Assembly (NCBI GenBank): GCA_009823395.1
Contig: CM020510.1
Coordinates: forward strand, 11,466,773-11,530,772
Reading direction: 5' to 3'
Origin: Thamnaconus septentrionalis
Taxonomy: Eukaryota > Chordata > Actinopteri > Tetraodontiformes > Monacanthidae
Length of the DNA: 64,000 nucleotides
Of the stretch, positions 63,655-64,000 are shown piece after piece. The stretch's first letter is position 1. Every line of letters begins with the position of its first letter. The position numbers were made by a program, and so were the translations under genes. The notes below the pieces were generated by a model. That model did not search any database. It was not told where the DNA came from and saw nothing but the letters and a program-made list of their open reading frames with translations.

Positions 63655-64000
63655 ATGGTGTCGATGGGTAGACAGATGCTGGGCTTCATCCTGGCCGTCA
63701 TCGGTTTCCTGGGTACCATCATCGTGTGCGCCCTTCCCATGTGGAAGGTCACGGCCTTCATCGGAGCCAACATCGTGACGGCGCAGGTGATCTGGGAGGG
63801 CCTGTGGATGAACTGCGTGACACAGAGTACAGGCCAGATGCAGTGCAAGATCTACGACTCGCTGCTGGCCCTGCCCCAGGACCTCCAGGCTGCCAGGGCC
63901 CTGGTGGTCATCGCCATCATCGTGGCTGCCTTCGGGATCATCCTGGGGGTGGCTGGAGGCAAGTGCACCAACTTCGTGGAGGACGAGTCGGCCAAGGCCA
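63655..64000 (+). CDS. Claudin, plus-strand copy 7 (3' partial)
   Basis: The first 115 residues only; the window ends inside the segment after helix 2. W30, GLW 49-51, C54/C64 and K65 are present, with threonine at position 56 in a loop reading [17 protein letters not shown]. After helix 2 the usual KCTNC reads KCTNF, so one of the two juxtamembrane cysteines that are normally palmitoylated is replaced by phenylalanine. The ATG at 63655 (CAAAATGG) is followed by [10 protein letters not shown] and is the only in-frame ATG. Helices 3 and 4 and the tail lie outside the window, so PDZ status is unknown. Confidence 0.95.
   Translation, partial: MVSMGRQMLGFILAVIGFLGTIIVCALPMWKVTAFIGANIVTAQVIWEGLWMNCVTQSTGQMQCKIYDSLLALPQDLQAARALVVIAIIVAAFGIILGVAGGKCTNFVEDESAKA

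Overview
The window looks like nuclear DNA from a ray-finned fish, most likely a teleost. The genes are intron-split with compact introns, GT-AG junctions fit throughout, and the intergenic DNA carries CA, GA, AAT and ATTG microsatellites plus short fish-type transposon copies (a hAT-like MITE, a TIR MITE, a Tc1/mariner relic and LINE 3' tails). It ends in a run of intronless claudins of the kind tandemly expanded in fish.

Layout. 1-574 (+): last exons of a CYP2-family cytochrome P450 whose 5' part lies outside the window. 1258-4756 (-): complete nine-exon CDKL1-like kinase, 347 aa. 4757-9746: gene-free DNA with a CRE and X-box-like sites, a 737-bp hAT-type MITE with a target-site duplication, and the likely 5' noncoding part of the next gene. 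9747-16924 (+): TGF-beta-1, six coding exons, 384-aa precursor giving a 112-aa mature ligand after an RSKR cleavage site. 16925-30866: a 14-kb gene-poor stretch with many perfect AP-1 heptamers and an isolated CpG-rich block. 30867-35444 (+): PPP5C, 13 coding exons, 479 aa. 37056-39826 (+): a THAP-domain protein resembling THAP8, five exons, 478 aa. 39827-45241: repeats, a Tc1/mariner relic, a LINE-like tail and CTCF-like motifs. 45242-64000: seven intronless claudins, three on the minus strand and then four on the plus strand, the last cut by the window edge.

How the genes fit together. CYP2, TGFB1, PPP5C and a THAP8-like gene all have relatives on human 19q13, so the left two thirds looks like conserved synteny. 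The claudins form a tandem family with per-gene promoters (clear TATA boxes at four, a weaker AT-rich box at one, and TATA-like elements at two). All encode four-helix tight-junction proteins with the ECL1 W/C signature and a basic residue just after the second ECL1 cysteine. I found no clearly new biological system. The most interesting points are the claudin array with its orientation switch and one divergent PDZ-less tail, the AP-1-rich desert beside TGFB1, the rearranged TGFB1 intron layout, and a double hairpin in TGFB1 intron 1. All exon joins were read by eye from frame, splice signals and remembered family sequences; no search was run.
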